Assembly: GCA_024734495.1 (NCBI GenBank)
Contig: JALMQS010000153.1
Coordinates: 35,526,584 to 35,590,583, forward strand
Reading direction: 5' to 3'
Source: Forficula auricularia
Taxonomy: Eukaryota > Arthropoda > Insecta > Dermaptera > Forficulidae
Length of the DNA: 64,000 nt
Shown here: positions 11,370 to 22,012 of the stretch, piece after piece
Layout: each line of letters begins with the position of its first letter
Position numbering within the stretch: the stretch's first letter is position 1
Program-made: the position numbers and the translations under genes
Notes under the pieces: model-generated
Databases searched by the model: none
What the model was told of the DNA's origin: nothing
The model's input: the letters and a program-made list of their open reading frames with translations, nothing else

Positions 11370-12193
11370 GTTGTTTCACGACAATACTAGCAAAAAGTTA
11401 ATGCTAGAGTTGAAAGTTTTTGTGCCGAGGGTAGCGGAATTTTTATATATTGAAGCAGACAATATAGTAAAAGAGTTGTGTCTTCTGCTGAAAAATCGTT
11501 ATAAATAAAATAAAATAAAATTTATAATTCCAGCAGAAGACACACTCTTTTATTGTCTCCTTCAATAATGCTAGAGTATATAGAACAGAGAATAAGGATT
11601 CATAATTCATAAGCCCAAAACTTTTTGCTGTTTATGTGCCACTACTAGCCAATCCGGTGCTTGTTTGACAAATCTGGCAACACTGTCCGAGCTTGTATAT
11701 ATTTTATGATAGAAATGTCAGATAAAGTACATTATAAAGGAAGATTTATAAAACAAAATGTTCTTAATAAAGGATTGAAAGCTGTTGCGACAATGGCTGA
11801 ATCGAAAAAACGTCAACAAAACTACTAAAGTTAATCCACTTTTAGGTTAAATAAATGCGTTATAGCCAGCTTTTTTTAGTGTAATTTTTTCATTATTTAT
11901 TCATTATTATGAAAACTGTGTTGTAAATATGAAATAAAATTTCTCTTAAAAAATGTATTAGTTATTGTTTAATGTTGGTTTAGTTTCTTAATTATAATTA
12001 AATATGTATGTAAACTTTCCGATATCCCGTATAGTGCAATGTATAAGAGTCTAAAAAACTCTATCTTGGAACTTAATATCTCCGGAACTATATTGTTCAT
12101 AAATTTTGTTTTGCCACCAATCGATGCAGAAGTATTTAAATAATAATCTGTCTAAATCTCAAAAAATCCTAAAAAAACCCATGGTGAAACAAC
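11370..12193 (+). mobile_element. Repeat Y: DNA-transposon relic, copy 1
   Basis: The ends are short inverted repeats (GTTGTTTCAC and GTGAAACAAC) flanked by TA, which suggests the Tc1/mariner-type superfamily. The same ~830-bp sequence is inverted at 22013-22873. Comparing the two shows one insertion in each: a type B element here at 11411-11566 and a hAT MITE in the other copy. No transposase frame survives. Confidence 0.6.
11411..11566. mobile_element. Type B short element with 11-bp TSD and known empty site
   Basis: A 156-bp insertion flanked by AATGCTAGAGT (11400-11410 and 11567-11577). The orthologous position in repeat Y copy 2 (near 22835-22850) is uninterrupted, which proves the boundaries. 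It has both type B ends but the central hammerhead pair is deleted. Confidence 0.9.
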
Positions 12194-12524
12194 TATATTA
12201 AATGATTAAAGAATAAATTGATACCCAGGACAGCAAAGGGTATTAAAATTAATGAGGTTTAATGTGAATAATTTAAAAATCCTAATGCTTGAAAAATTTT
12301 TATAAAAATCAGACCCTAATAATAAAAGCTTCAACAATTTTTTTTTTACAAATAAAATATGTTTAAAATTATGTTTCACTATTTACCAACACCGCGTTTT
12401 CTAAATTCAAAAGAATGTTCTATAAAAGTAAAGCTATATCCTTTTAGTTATTTAGTTGCATTGTAAAAACACACTTAGAGTAATAATTCGGGATTGTTCA
12501 AAATTTTGACATTTCTGAATATTA

Positions 12525-12830
12525 TTGCACGTTGTTGGAAGGATTTCTAAACAGAGTTTTCGTTGGTGGATGGTGGGAGTTATACGTGCTTTTGGCGGAG
12601 GTAAAGTGCAAGAACAGGTCCGCTTTGAATCAGCCTCTCGGGTAACCTTATCTCAAAGCTTAAGTACCCATCACTTTGAGATGGTCCTATTTTTATTGGC
12701 ATTCCACCCCAGGCCAAAGGCTATCGTGGGGGTTGGGGGACGAATTGGGGTAGCGTTCACCAAGGCAGGGCTGTTTTTGATCTCTGAAAGGAAGCACGAA
12801 ATATGATGCTTATCTCGAGGCTAGCAAGCG
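12525..12830 (+). other. GC-richer island with weak open frame
   Basis: A 93-codon plus-strand frame (12525-12806) lies in sequence less AT-rich than its surroundings. I recognise no domain and no repeat match. It may be a relic of a coding or regulatory region. Confidence 0.2.
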
Positions 12831-13189
12831 ATGCATACTAGGCTTCTACATTTTCACCAGGAAAATTGGATTTGTACCTAAAAATGGACAATCAAGCCAG
12901 CAGCTATCCAGTTACATCGGACTCTTATTTATTCACATTGATTAAAATACATCAAATCCATCAACCAATTAGTGGACAAAAGGGAGAGGGTGCAGCATCA
13001 AAAAAACAAAAAAATGATAAAGATTAAATTTTTATTTAAATCTCACATAATTAACTATAACTATTTATTGAATACAATAGTGCTTGAGCACCGAGCACAT
13101 GCTCGGTAACTTTTTGCCTCTAAATAGGTTAAGTTTCAAATTTCAAGGCTCTGCGGCTTATCGAAGACGATATGTGAACGATTAAAATA

Positions 13190-13815
13190 TTTATTTTAGG
13201 ACACTCCTTATATATACCCCCTTCCTTTATTTCAATCGGATTAAAATGTATACACTAACTATTAACTCATGACACTTGATAAGTACACCAATTTTAAACA
13301 AAATCGTTAGTTCCGTTTTTTAAGAAAATAAAAAAAAAAACGAAAAATCTTTCATGTAAATGTCAACTTACGGTGTTCCCATTTCAATGACAGATTTATT
13401 TCGCCACGCAGAGGGGGGGCAGCCTTTACAGAAAGAATACATATTTATTTACAAATTAGGTTAAAAACCCCATCAGCCGCCCAAACAATTACGCCAGATG
13501 TTGTAGTGAAAAGTACATGTATATATGGGCGCCAGTAGGACTCCAGAACCGAGGCCAGTGTTGGAAGCGCCAAAAGCGCCCCACAACTGTGCAATGCGAT
13601 CAGGAAAAAGCTTGCTGTACCCCTTCTAGCCTATATCGAATTCAATTTTCGAATTTTGTAATTCTGAGATTTATGGTTGCGAAACTCAGGGGGTTACATT
13701 CTTACCTACGTAAACATCAGACTTCCGGTACTTCTTTTTTAGCGAAAATCTTGTGGTACTTCTTGTATCCTCTAGAGCGCATAAGTTTCAAATTTCAAGA
13801 CTCTGCGACAAAATC
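13190..13815 (-). mobile_element. Short deletion derivative of the R2-like LINE
   Basis: Read on the minus strand, 13815-13600 matches the 5' region of the R2-like LINE (about 30200-30300). It then jumps directly, near 13600, to the 3' region (33528-33945), skipping the whole ORF. Shared landmarks are AAGCTTGCT, TTCTAGCCTATATCGA, GTTGTGGGGCGCTTTT and the GGAAGGGGGT block. AAGTTTCAAATTTCAAG occurs at both flanks (13130 and 13787) and may be a long TSD. This looks like a non-autonomous partner of the LINE. Confidence 0.7.
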
Positions 13816-13819
13816 TTTT

Positions 13820-13975
13820 CATTAGTCTATTACAATTGATTCACAGGAATTAATTGTAATAGACTGATGAAGAGGACAAAGCTCTCAAAGCTATAGTCTC
13901 ATTATAAATAAATTAAAAAATTATAATTCCAGCAGAAGACACACTCGTTTATTGTTTCCTTCAATTCATAATGAA
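13820..13975 (+). mobile_element. Type B element, 5'-truncated
   Basis: The left terminal part is missing. The centre (CTATTACAATTGATTCACAGG foldback), the right hammerhead cassette and the right end (AGCAGAAGACACACTCG...TCCTTCAAT) are present. Confidence 0.7.
13862..13900 (+). ncRNA. Damaged hammerhead-like motif (type B)
   Basis: CTGATGA, A and the GAGGAC/GCTCTC stem are present, but the GAAAC block reads CAAAGC. Catalysis is therefore unlikely. Confidence 0.4.
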
Positions 13976-14111
13976 TTATAATTATTTATTGAACACGAAC
14001 AAATAATTATAATTAATTATGTGTGATTTAAATGGAAATTCAAATTTTAATCAAATTAATCACAAAAATAAAAGCTTCAACAGCTTCATTTCTATTAAAC
14101 ATTTATTGATG

Positions 14112-14268
14112 CGTAGGTTATAATGAAAGACAGTCTATAAATTATTTAAATTTTATTCAATTTCTCTACGTTTCGGAGACTTCCTGAAGGGGAGAAAAAA
14201 GTCTCCGAAACGTCGGAAATTAAAAATTTTTTTTAATAATTTATGGACTGCCTTTCATTATAACCTAC
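14112..14268. mobile_element. Type E foldback element with hammerhead-like centre
   Basis: TAGGTTATAATGAAAGACAG and its complement bracket a ~157-bp foldback. The centre holds CTGAAGG, a GGAGA/TCTCC stem and GAAACGTCGG (14183-14216), plus a reverse GTTTCGGAGA piece. The outer sequence (CTGCCTTTCATTA, then CAGTCCGTCT) recurs at 62310-62350 and 52400. Confidence 0.55.
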
Positions 14269-14721
14269 TTATTTCGCTTACCAGTCCGTCTTTCTAAGAA
14301 AATAAATAAAATTAAACATATATTAATGGTTTGAGCAATGGATAGTGCGTCCCAAAAAAATTTACCATTGAAGGCAAAGATATATTTTTTTTTTACAAGT
14401 AGATTATAGAATACATTGATCAATTAATAGAAAAACGGTGGTCGTTGTTTACAACAGTGATAATCATTTTTTAATCGATGCCAGGGGAAAGCTATTTTGG
14501 TCCCCTCTTGTGGACGTCCATGAATTGAGCCTAAATTCTTAACTTTTGAATAATTTTCGCATAAATAGCAATTTCATTTTTCTTAATAATCCACATGGAA
14601 TTCTCATAGTCTACTTTTCACTACCTGGTTCCTCGGTTCCTCTAAAACAATAGAATAATCTGAATATGCCCTAATAAAAAATGTAACCCTTGAGAACATT
14701 AACAGTATAATCCATTTTTAA

Positions 14722-15800
14722 CCGACATCAAAAAAGGAGGAAATTCTCAATTCGACTGATTTTTTTTTTTTTTTTGTGAATATGTTACCCGATTTCTTCG
14801 CCATTTGTGAACCTATTTATTTTGATGATTTTTTTGCATTGGGTTCAGTATAGTTTCCGATTGGTACCATATCAATTTCATTGGTATTGGACATTTTTTG
14901 TTATGTATGTTTAGTCATAACTTCTTTGTTTATGAACCGATTTTAATGATTCTTTCGCGTTTGGATCAGTGATAGCTTAGGGTAGTCAAGATACTTAACT
15001 ATTTGTTTATTTATTTATTTTATGTATGTTCAGCGAAAACTTTTTGCTACGTGGACAGATTTCGATGGTTCTTTTTTTATTGGAAAGGGGGTAACTCAGG
15101 AGTGGTCCCATACTAATTTGATCAAGTTCTGATGATATGATCAATGACGAAATAACGTAAATCTCCAATTCCTATGAGCAAATAATCGAAATTATAATAA
15201 ATAAAATCTTTATAAACAATCTTAAAACGTTCATTTAAAACCCTCAAACGTTTCTGAGAGAATTTCCATATTTATGAATTGAATTTTATTATCATTTTCT
15301 GATTCATTCGCCCGACGCTTTCTTTTACGAGATACATGCAAGGTATTATATTAAGTCACTATTAATGACATCACTAAAAAGAGAAAAATAAAAATAATTT
15401 TTAGAAAAAAATAAAAACCGACTTCAAAAAATAAAATAAAATAATAAGAACTTAAAAATAAAAATAAAATGCATTAAAAGGTATAAAATAATCAACTAAT
15501 TTAGTTACAAGTAAACGACGAAATATTTAAATGAAATCACTTTTTGAAGCCGTGGCTAAACAAACTATATAAGCGAGCTTACCCCCAAACGTGCTAAGAT
15601 CCGTCGAATTCGATTCATAAAATGTATATGTTTGGCACCGACTTCAAAAAGTGATTTCATGTAAATATTTCGTCGTTTAGTTGTAACTAAATTAGTTAAT
15701 TATTTTTACCTTTAGTGGATTTTATTTTATTTTTGAGTTCTTATTATTTTATTTGTTGAATTTAATTTTTTTGAAGTCGGTTTTTTTTTTTTTTTTTTTA
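14722..15800 (-). repeat. Repeat Z, copy 1 (large palindromic dispersed repeat)
   Basis: Both ends carry ACCGACTTCAAAAAA-type sequence. At 15400-15790 two ~190-bp arms form an inverted repeat around the spacer CCAAACGTGCTAAGATCCGT. The remainder (14722-15300) is a one-sided tail with a poly-T tract and phrases such as GCATTGGGTTCAGT. Other copies are at 48895-49848 and 60145-60890 in opposite orientation. It is non-coding and unclassified. Confidence 0.65.
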
Positions 15801-16464
15801 ATGTGCTGATTCTGATGCGAGAAAATCGTTTAATGTTTAAATTAAAGCGTAAGCGTAAAGAAGCACGAGAAATTATTTTGTGCTTCGAACATCAGATGAA
15901 ACTCATTAAAAATATAATGTAATTAGTACCTATAGTTTTATTGGCAATTAAATTGTAAATAAAAATACGATTTCTTTTTCTTTTTTTTTAATTCCGAAGG
16001 ATAGGATTTCTCTTCTGAGTCATTGTCAAATAAAATTAATAAATCTTAATTTCGAGAGGATAAGGTGTGGAGTTACATCAATGAAATTTATTATTTATTT
16101 ATTTATTTATATTCAATTAAATTATTCATTGATGTAATTTAATATATTTTTATGATTAATCCATAAAGAGACTTCGCTAAATCAATTTAAAAATTAAACG
16201 AGCCATTAAGTATTTTGTTTGTATCCAATTTTCGAAAATTTCATTAAATTTCATCGAAATTCCGATTTCATTTTATTAAAAAAACATGACTTTTGCATTT
16301 AGCAAAACCAGCGCAAGTGATGATTCATTATGGATCTATTGAAAAAATTTGATGGATTGACTAGCTTAATCAAACAAATCTAACTATTTGTCGGCATACA
16401 TTTGCTAGTTTTGTTAAAATATGTTTCCAATAAAATAAAGCTTATACATATATATATTATTCCT

Positions 16465-16530
16465 TCTCTCTCTCCCTCCCTCTCTCTCTGTGTGTGTGTG
16501 TGTGTGTGTGTGTGTTGTGTGTTGTGTGTT
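16465..16530 (+). repeat. CT/TG microsatellite
   Basis: A pyrimidine tract (CTCTCCCTCCCTCTCTCTC) runs into a (TG)n repeat. Confidence 0.9.
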
Positions 16531-16539
16531 TTGTGGATA

Positions 16540-18470
16540 GAGGGAATCTTTCAAAAGATGCACCTGTAGTCCGTACTACAGGGCAGTGTGGGACTTTTAC
16601 CGCACTAAACCTAAACCCACCCTCTCTTCAGCCGTTTTCCTTCCCACGGGACCGCCTCCCGGCATTACATCGTGAGAAGAGGCCTCAGCATCTAGCTCTT
16701 GCCTCATTTTTTCAGGTCTTAATTAGACCTCATCGTCCAGGGATAATTCTAGTTCAATAGGCCTTGATTTCGGAGCTTGTTACAAATTCTAGTCGCCTCC
16801 TCTGTGAACTTGGCCATCACCACCACTGCCAAATCACCTGCAAAGCCTATCTTTAATCTATAATCTTTGAATCTTCGGGAAGCTGTAGTCTAAGCACGCC
16901 GTCATACATGATGTTCCATAATAGAGGCCCCAGGTCAGAGCCCTGCGGCACTCCACCAGTGACTAGGTAATTCTTGGTTCCATCTTCTGTATCGTAAATC
17001 AGGAGTCTGTCGTTGAGGTAGTCTCCAATCCGAATATACACCGGAATATCAAGACGCGCAATCGCATTATGGATACAGCTCCATTTGGCCGAATTAAATG
17101 CGTTTTTAATATCCAGTGTTACGACAGCACACTATTTCTTGGATCCCCTCTTCCAACGTTTTCCGTCTATTGCTGATAAAGCAGTGTCAACCACTAACTT
17201 GACTGCGTCCAGTGTGGAGCGAGTCTTTCGGAAAACATACTGATGTTGAGCGAGATCCCCTTTAATCGTATAGGGCCTGTTCCAATCTGTTACACATTAA
17301 ACGCTCAAGCAATTTCCCAGCTGTATCCAGCATGCAGATAGGGCGATAGGATGACGGATCATCCGGAGGGTTTTTTCCTTTAGGAAGAAGTACCAACCGC
17401 TGTACCTTCCACATCTTCGGGAACACTCCTTCCTTTAAACAGGTCATTGTAGGTGTCCATAAATATCTTCTGTCGCGCTCGAATGGCCCTCTTGATCGCG
17501 ATGTTAGGGATGTTATCCAACCCAGGGGCTTTATTGTTGCCCAGTCTACTGCATGCCCTCAGCAATTCTTCTTCTGTGATGGGCAGTATATCAGCCGCCT
17601 GGACCTGTCCAAATTCAAATCGGACTCCCGGTTGTTGTGGGAACAATGTAGTCACGATGCTATTCATAAGACCCGGATATATAGGTGACTGTGAACGGAA
17701 ACCCTTTAATTTCCCCATGACTACCTTATACGGCCTTCCCCAGGGGTCTTTATCCACCTCTGCACAGAGCTCATCCAAACATCTACGTTTGCTAGTCTGG
17801 ATGGCTTTTTTAAGCTGAGCTCGTGCGATTCTATAGTTCTGTTGCAGGGCAAAATAGGTGTCTCGGCCTCTAGATCTTTGGTATTGTCTTCTCACTTTGT
17901 GGCACTTGTTCCGTAGTTGAACAATCTTGTCATTCCACCAGTATACTGGCGGGCGACGATGGCCAACCACTCTCCTGGGCATATCAGCATCACATGCTCT
18001 ACCGATGTGGTTGATTAGTTCTTGTGCCTTACTATTTGCTCTATTTTGAAGTTTGATAGAACTTTCCATCATGTGGCTGAATATTGATTCATCAAAAAGG
18101 GCCGTCCTCCATCCCATGTTTTTAAATGTTAAGGCAGGAGTCGGGTGCCTCGATCGGTTGACCGTATATAGAACGGCTTGGTGATCACTATGTGTGTAGT
18201 GTTCTGAGACTATCCACTCCATTCCGCCTCGGACTAAAAAATCCGCTCACGAACGTCAAATCTATTATGGACCCAATACCCACTCTTCGAAAAGTATACG
18301 TCGATCCTGTATTTGCAGCACCATGTTTAAAGAAGAGAAGGCGTCCAAAAGAGCACTGCCCCTTGCATTTGTTACCCGGCATCCCCACTCGACCGACCAT
18401 GGGTTGAAGTCCCCCGCAATTACCAGAGGAGACTGACCATGAGCATCGGCCACCAGGCAATCCAAATGTG
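16540..18470 (-). mobile_element. R1/LOA-type LINE, degenerate, with endonuclease and reverse transcriptase
   Basis: The minus strand encodes, in order: an AP endonuclease fragment (18465-18230, GDFNPWSVEWG...TNARG); a linker with SDHQAVLYTV; and reverse transcriptase blocks (AGPD-like KAPGLDNIP, then LLPKGKNPP and YRPICML, then GGVPQGSDLGPLLWN). These are hallmarks of R1-clade and related LINEs, which nick DNA and copy their RNA in place. The catalytic box near 16840 reads FAGD instead of FADD, so one essential Asp is lost. Frameshifts separate the blocks near 18230, 17430, 17260-17050 and 16855. The 5' end is cut at a TG microsatellite near 18470. Past FAGD the element passes quickly into what looks like 3'UTR (16770-16540), so the RT thumb and C-terminal domain are deleted. 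Confidence 0.8.
17380..18222 (-). pseudogene. LINE ORF2 central fragment (EN end to RT palm start)
   Basis: This is the longest surviving frame of the R1-like element, 280 residues. It starts inside the endonuclease (SDHQAV motif) and continues through a basic linker rich in Arg/Lys (CHKVRRQYQRSRGRD). It ends in the RT fingers region (KAPGLDNIPNIAIKRAI), just before the LPKG motif in another frame. It is not a standalone gene. Confidence 0.7.
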
Positions 18471-18539
18471 TGTGTGTGTGGAGGGGGGGGTGTTATATTT
18501 AAGAATTCGTTCGATATGGTCAAGTGTTGTAATCGTGAT

Positions 18540-19030
18540 GAAAAAAGTGGTTTTTATTGCTTCTTTTTTTCGAAATATCTCAAAAACGGCTGAAACTATT
18601 TTGATTAGAAAAATTGGGCGAAACCATGGAATTTCGGCCAACAAAAAAGCTCTAATAAGTGAACACCAAAAAAATTATATTTTTTGAGATAATGACTGTC
18701 TTGTCAAAATGTCTGTTAGTTAGTACGTGCGTTACCAAATATTGTGGACGAGCTAGCTCAAAAACTGGTTTGAATATCAAAACCAAATTTCATACGTAGT
18801 TTTGGTGCATTGAGATTGAGATCTGATTAGATTTTGGTGCAAATCGACCCAAAATTAAGGGGGAGAAGGGTTAAAAATTAATATTATAATATTTTCAAAC
18901 TAAAAAATAACAAGAAAAAATGAAATATATTAAAAAATGAACATATAATAACGAGGAGGCAAAACGGGGGGCAAAATTAGAGGGGGGATCGAAAAATAAA
19001 AATCTAGGCTATTTGAGCAAACTCAACCAA
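18540..19030 (+). repeat. Repeat W, copy 1
   Basis: About 490 bp, closely matched at 63360-63770 and more loosely at 1640-1960 and 2560-2670. Landmarks: AAAAACGGCTGAAACTATTTTG, GTCAAAATGTCTGTTAGT, ACGAGCTAGCTCAAAAACT, CCCAAAATTAAGGG. No coding potential; the class is unknown. Confidence 0.55.
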
Positions 19031-19283
19031 ATTTTGAGAAGAAGAAGAAGAAGAATTTATAATCAGTTCAAATCATATTCTAAAACCAGAGACAAGTGTT
19101 TTTAGTATATCTTTTTTTTTGAAATATCCATGATAAATTAAAATGAGTTATATGTATAGAGTGACAAATTCCAACCTTGAATGAAAATGTATGTATAGAT
19201 ATGAAATTGTATGGTTTTTATTTTGAATAATTCTATATAATAATAAAAAAATCATTTAAAATGTTTTGTTTTTCCTGTACTAC

Positions 19284-19316
19284 CTGAAGATGGTCTACCA
19301 GCGATGACCGTAGCTA
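19284..19316 (+). ncRNA. Degenerate hammerhead-like motif
   Basis: CTGAAGA, T, a GGTC...GACC hairpin similar to 8981-9010, but GTAGC in place of GAAAC. Probably inactive. Confidence 0.3.
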
Positions 19317-19965
19317 TCTAGTAAATCTATGAAATAAATAGTGTTAATTAGCTGAAATTACTCTATTTGCTTAATTTGTGTGACTAAATTAACCCTAAAA
19401 TTTATAAAATTAAATTAAAATATACATATAATTTCAGATTTTTTTATTCAGAAATATGATTTAATTATATGATTTAAATTGGACTGATACAAATAATCAT
19501 ATAATATAGCCACTTTGGGATTCTCTCGAACCAACATTTTAAAACGATACAAATTTCAAATAATTATAGCAATTTTATCGAAACATTGTTTTTATTTTTG
19601 GAGTAGATGATTTTTTTTCAAATTTATATTTTACGTTTTATCAAAAATATAATTAAAAAATTCCATCGTGATAAAAATCGACTATTAAAAAGAAAACAAC
19701 TAACAAAACTTTAATTTCCGAGCTTGTTTTAGATGAAAAGAATCTTTAGAGGTGGTACATCTCACTCCATAATAAAAACTATTACTTATTTTCGACCCAC
19801 AAAAAAGTTGATAATTTATGAAATAATCATTTGATTAAAATTTTAATACGATTTTTGTTTTTAGGACAGATGACTAAATATAATTTAGAATTTCAAAAGA
19901 GAAACAAAGAGGTTGTTCTCTGCTTGATGTACTAAACATATATATATATATATATATATTACTTA

Positions 19966-20066
19966 GAGAAAGTGGTGTAGGTTTTAGGTGAAACATGATA
20001 TTAATTAATAAAGTAAAGGGTGTGTAGTTTACAGTGAAACTACACACCCTTTACTTTTATATGTAT
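19966..20066. mobile_element. Type C short foldback (nested)
   Basis: AGAGAAAGTGGTGTAGG... then AAAGGGTGTGTAGTTT and its complement, i.e. a collapsed version of the element at 25154-25333. It lies in the AT tract of the type A element. Confidence 0.65.
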
Positions 20067-20086
20067 ATACATTATTTATTTGTTTG

Positions 20087-20118
20087 AGACTATAGTTTCG
20101 AGTTTCATCATCAGTCTA
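20087..20118 (-). ncRNA. Hammerhead-like motif with deleted stem II
   Basis: The minus strand has CTGATGA and GAAACTATAGTC, but the intervening hairpin is shortened to a few bases. Not expected to fold. Confidence 0.35.
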
Positions 20119-20373
20119 TTTTAAATTATAAAAATTATTTTTCATGGGCTCAGTATTTTTGAAAAATTTTGTTTTTACTTAGCAGATAAGCTAGTTTTAC
20201 ATTAATTCTGCTAAGTAAGAACAAACAAATTTTCAATATCCTCGCCATACTGACCCCATGAAAAATAATATTGTAAATTTGGTTGTTATCGTCCATCTTT
20301 GAAAATAATTTGACTGGAAATTGGAATCTTGAACTTGAGAAAATATTGAAAAGCTAAATTTTCAAAAATTGTA

Positions 20374-20408
20374 ACACGTTTCGTCGAATATTTTTCGACT
20401 TCTTCAGG
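20374..20408 (-). ncRNA. Hammerhead-like motif, type G left arm
   Basis: On the minus strand: CTGAAGA, extra A, perfect stem II GTCGAA/TTCGAC, then GAAACGTG. Confidence 0.55.
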
Positions 20409-20515
20409 CAATTTTTGGGGTCAGCTCTCTTGTTAATAGATACCATACATTAGGCTAGATTTTGCAATGTCATAAGATTTTTCACTTCATTGATAAGGCT
20501 TGAACAAACTTAATA

Positions 20516-20565
20516 CTTCTTCTTCTTCTTCGACTGCTTATCCATTAATGGATATTCGTGACCAC
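20516..20565 (+). mobile_element. Tiny LINE/SINE 3'-end insertion with 11-bp TSD
   Basis: About 48 bp (four TTC repeats, then GACTGCTTATCCATTAATGG...) lies between two copies of AAACTTAATAC. The right arm of the same palindrome lacks it. Read on the minus strand it ends in (GAA)n, as expected for the tail of a severely 5'-truncated retroelement. Confidence 0.6.
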
Positions 20566-20820
20566 AAACTTAATACAAATAATATCAAATAAAATGAATA
20601 AAACGCTTCAAACAAATTGATCATTTAAAGTGAATCTGTCATCAAATTCACTTTAAATGATCAATTTTGTTTGAAGTTTTTATTCATTTTATTTGATATT
20701 ATTTGTATTAAGTTTGTTCAAACCTTGTCAATGAAGTGAAAAATCTTATGTCATTACATAATCTAGTCTAAACAATCTGTATATATCGATATTAATGAAA
20801 GAGCTGATCCCAAAAATTGC

Positions 20821-20856
20821 CTGAAGAAGTCGAAAAATATACGACGAAACGTATTG
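20821..20856 (+). ncRNA. Hammerhead-like motif, type G right arm
   Basis: CTGAAGA, extra A, stem II GTCG/CGAC, then GAAACGT. One stem pair differs from the left-arm copy. Confidence 0.55.
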
Positions 20857-20942
20857 CAATTTTTGAAAATTTAGCTTTTAATTATTTTCTCAAGTCCAAT
20901 ATTCCAATATCCAGCCTAATTATAATATTTATAATTGAAAAA

Positions 20943-20982
20943 GACTGATGTTGAAGGCCAAGCCTTCGAAACTATAGCCTCA
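20943..20982 (+). ncRNA. Hammerhead-like motif, type A right arm
   Basis: CTGATGT (the last A of box 1 changed to T), stem II GAAGGC/GCCTTC, then GAAACTATAGCC. Probably impaired by the box 1 change. Confidence 0.4.
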
Positions 20983-21011
20983 AAGAAAGAAAGAAAATAT
21001 ATACATAAATT

Positions 21012-21090
<79 letters not shown>

Positions 21091-21469
21091 TTATTTGCAG
21101 GACAACCTCGTTGTTTCTCTTTATGATTCAACAACTCTGCTACTTCTAAAATAAAAACTTTTCAATGTAAATTTCAAGTTTGTAGAGTATTTATTTTACG
21201 AGCTACAATGCTCGAACAGATGGATAAAACAGGCACATATTGTAATGACACTAATAGAATCCCGTTTTATTTAAACGGAACCATAAAAATCAATTTATAC
21301 TTAATTTAATTTTAGTATACGAGGGAGGCAGATGTATAGTTAAGTCATGTGGATGACTACATCATCTTATTTATTTTAACATTTAACTGTAAATTCAGCA
21401 AAGGTTGTTTTTTTAGAATTCCAGATCAGAAAAAAAAGGAAAATCAATGGATAAAAAAGCGTAATGATT

Positions 21470-21790
21470 TGGAGCGGTTGTCGCTCGTCCTTTGTGTTTT
21501 GCTATCAAATTCTGTTCGTTTTCAAATGGGCGAGAAGAGCAAGTGGAGGAGACGACCACCATGGTCATAAAACGCCTCGGAATCGCTCCCCCAATTAATT
21601 AAGACGCGAATCGAACGCAGATGGGCTTTTGTCTTCCAGGGACAATTTCTCGTTGCAAGAGGCCACTAATCTTCGAGGGAGAAAGAATACCGAATGGAGT
21701 AAACGAAACCAATCTCAATATTGCATATAAGTTTTAATGAGAACAAAAAGGGAAAAGATCAGGGGCTTTTGAAAAGAAAGATGCCAAGTG
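21470..21790 (+). other. GC-richer unique island
   Basis: Lower AT content than its surroundings, no similarity to any repeat in the window, and only a 73-codon open frame. It contains TAATTAATTAA-type homeodomain-like sequence near 21595. It may be a conserved noncoding element; function unknown. Confidence 0.2.
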
Positions 21791-22012
21791 GTCCATTAAG
21801 ATAGGACAAGTTCAAACTTATTGGGGAAATTATTTTGTTCAGATAATCTCTCTATGTCTAAAAAAAAAAAAAATTTAAACCACGGATCGTTTGCAGAAAA
21901 ATATTCAAGGGAGGAAAAATTTAGAGACAAATAATTATATGACTAAATTTGTATTTAATTTTTTAAGTATTTTTTCACAAGTAGAATACATTAATAAATT
22001 AGTGCTTAATGT

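Larger units (their letters stand above)
20273..20921. mobile_element. Type G palindromic hammerhead element (nested) with 8-bp repeats
   Basis: A 649-bp foldback inserted in the middle of a type A element; ATAATATT flanks it (20265-20272, 20922-20929). The arms mirror each other over ~300 bp. They contain opposed hammerhead cassettes (20374-20408 minus, 20821-20856 plus) and a central hairpin at AAATTCACTTTAAATGATCA. The left arm has its own 48-bp insertion (20516-20565). Confidence 0.7.
19897..21168. mobile_element. Type A palindromic element with two nested insertions
   Basis: The outer arms (AGAGAAACAAAGAGGTTG left; ACAACCTCGTTGTTTCTCTT right) belong to one type A element, with AATTTCAA at both flanks. 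The left arm is interrupted by a type C fragment (19966-20066) and the centre by another foldback (20273-20921). It contains long TA and TG microsatellites. Hammerhead cassettes survive at 20087-20118 and 20943-20982. Confidence 0.7.

Noticed and set aside
17453..17818. Plus-strand 121-codon frame
   Set aside because: Antisense to the R1-like reverse transcriptase frame on the minus strand.
20995..21085. TA/TG tract as replication origin or promoter
   Set aside because: It is a microsatellite inside a type A transposable element; nothing else supports an origin or promoter.
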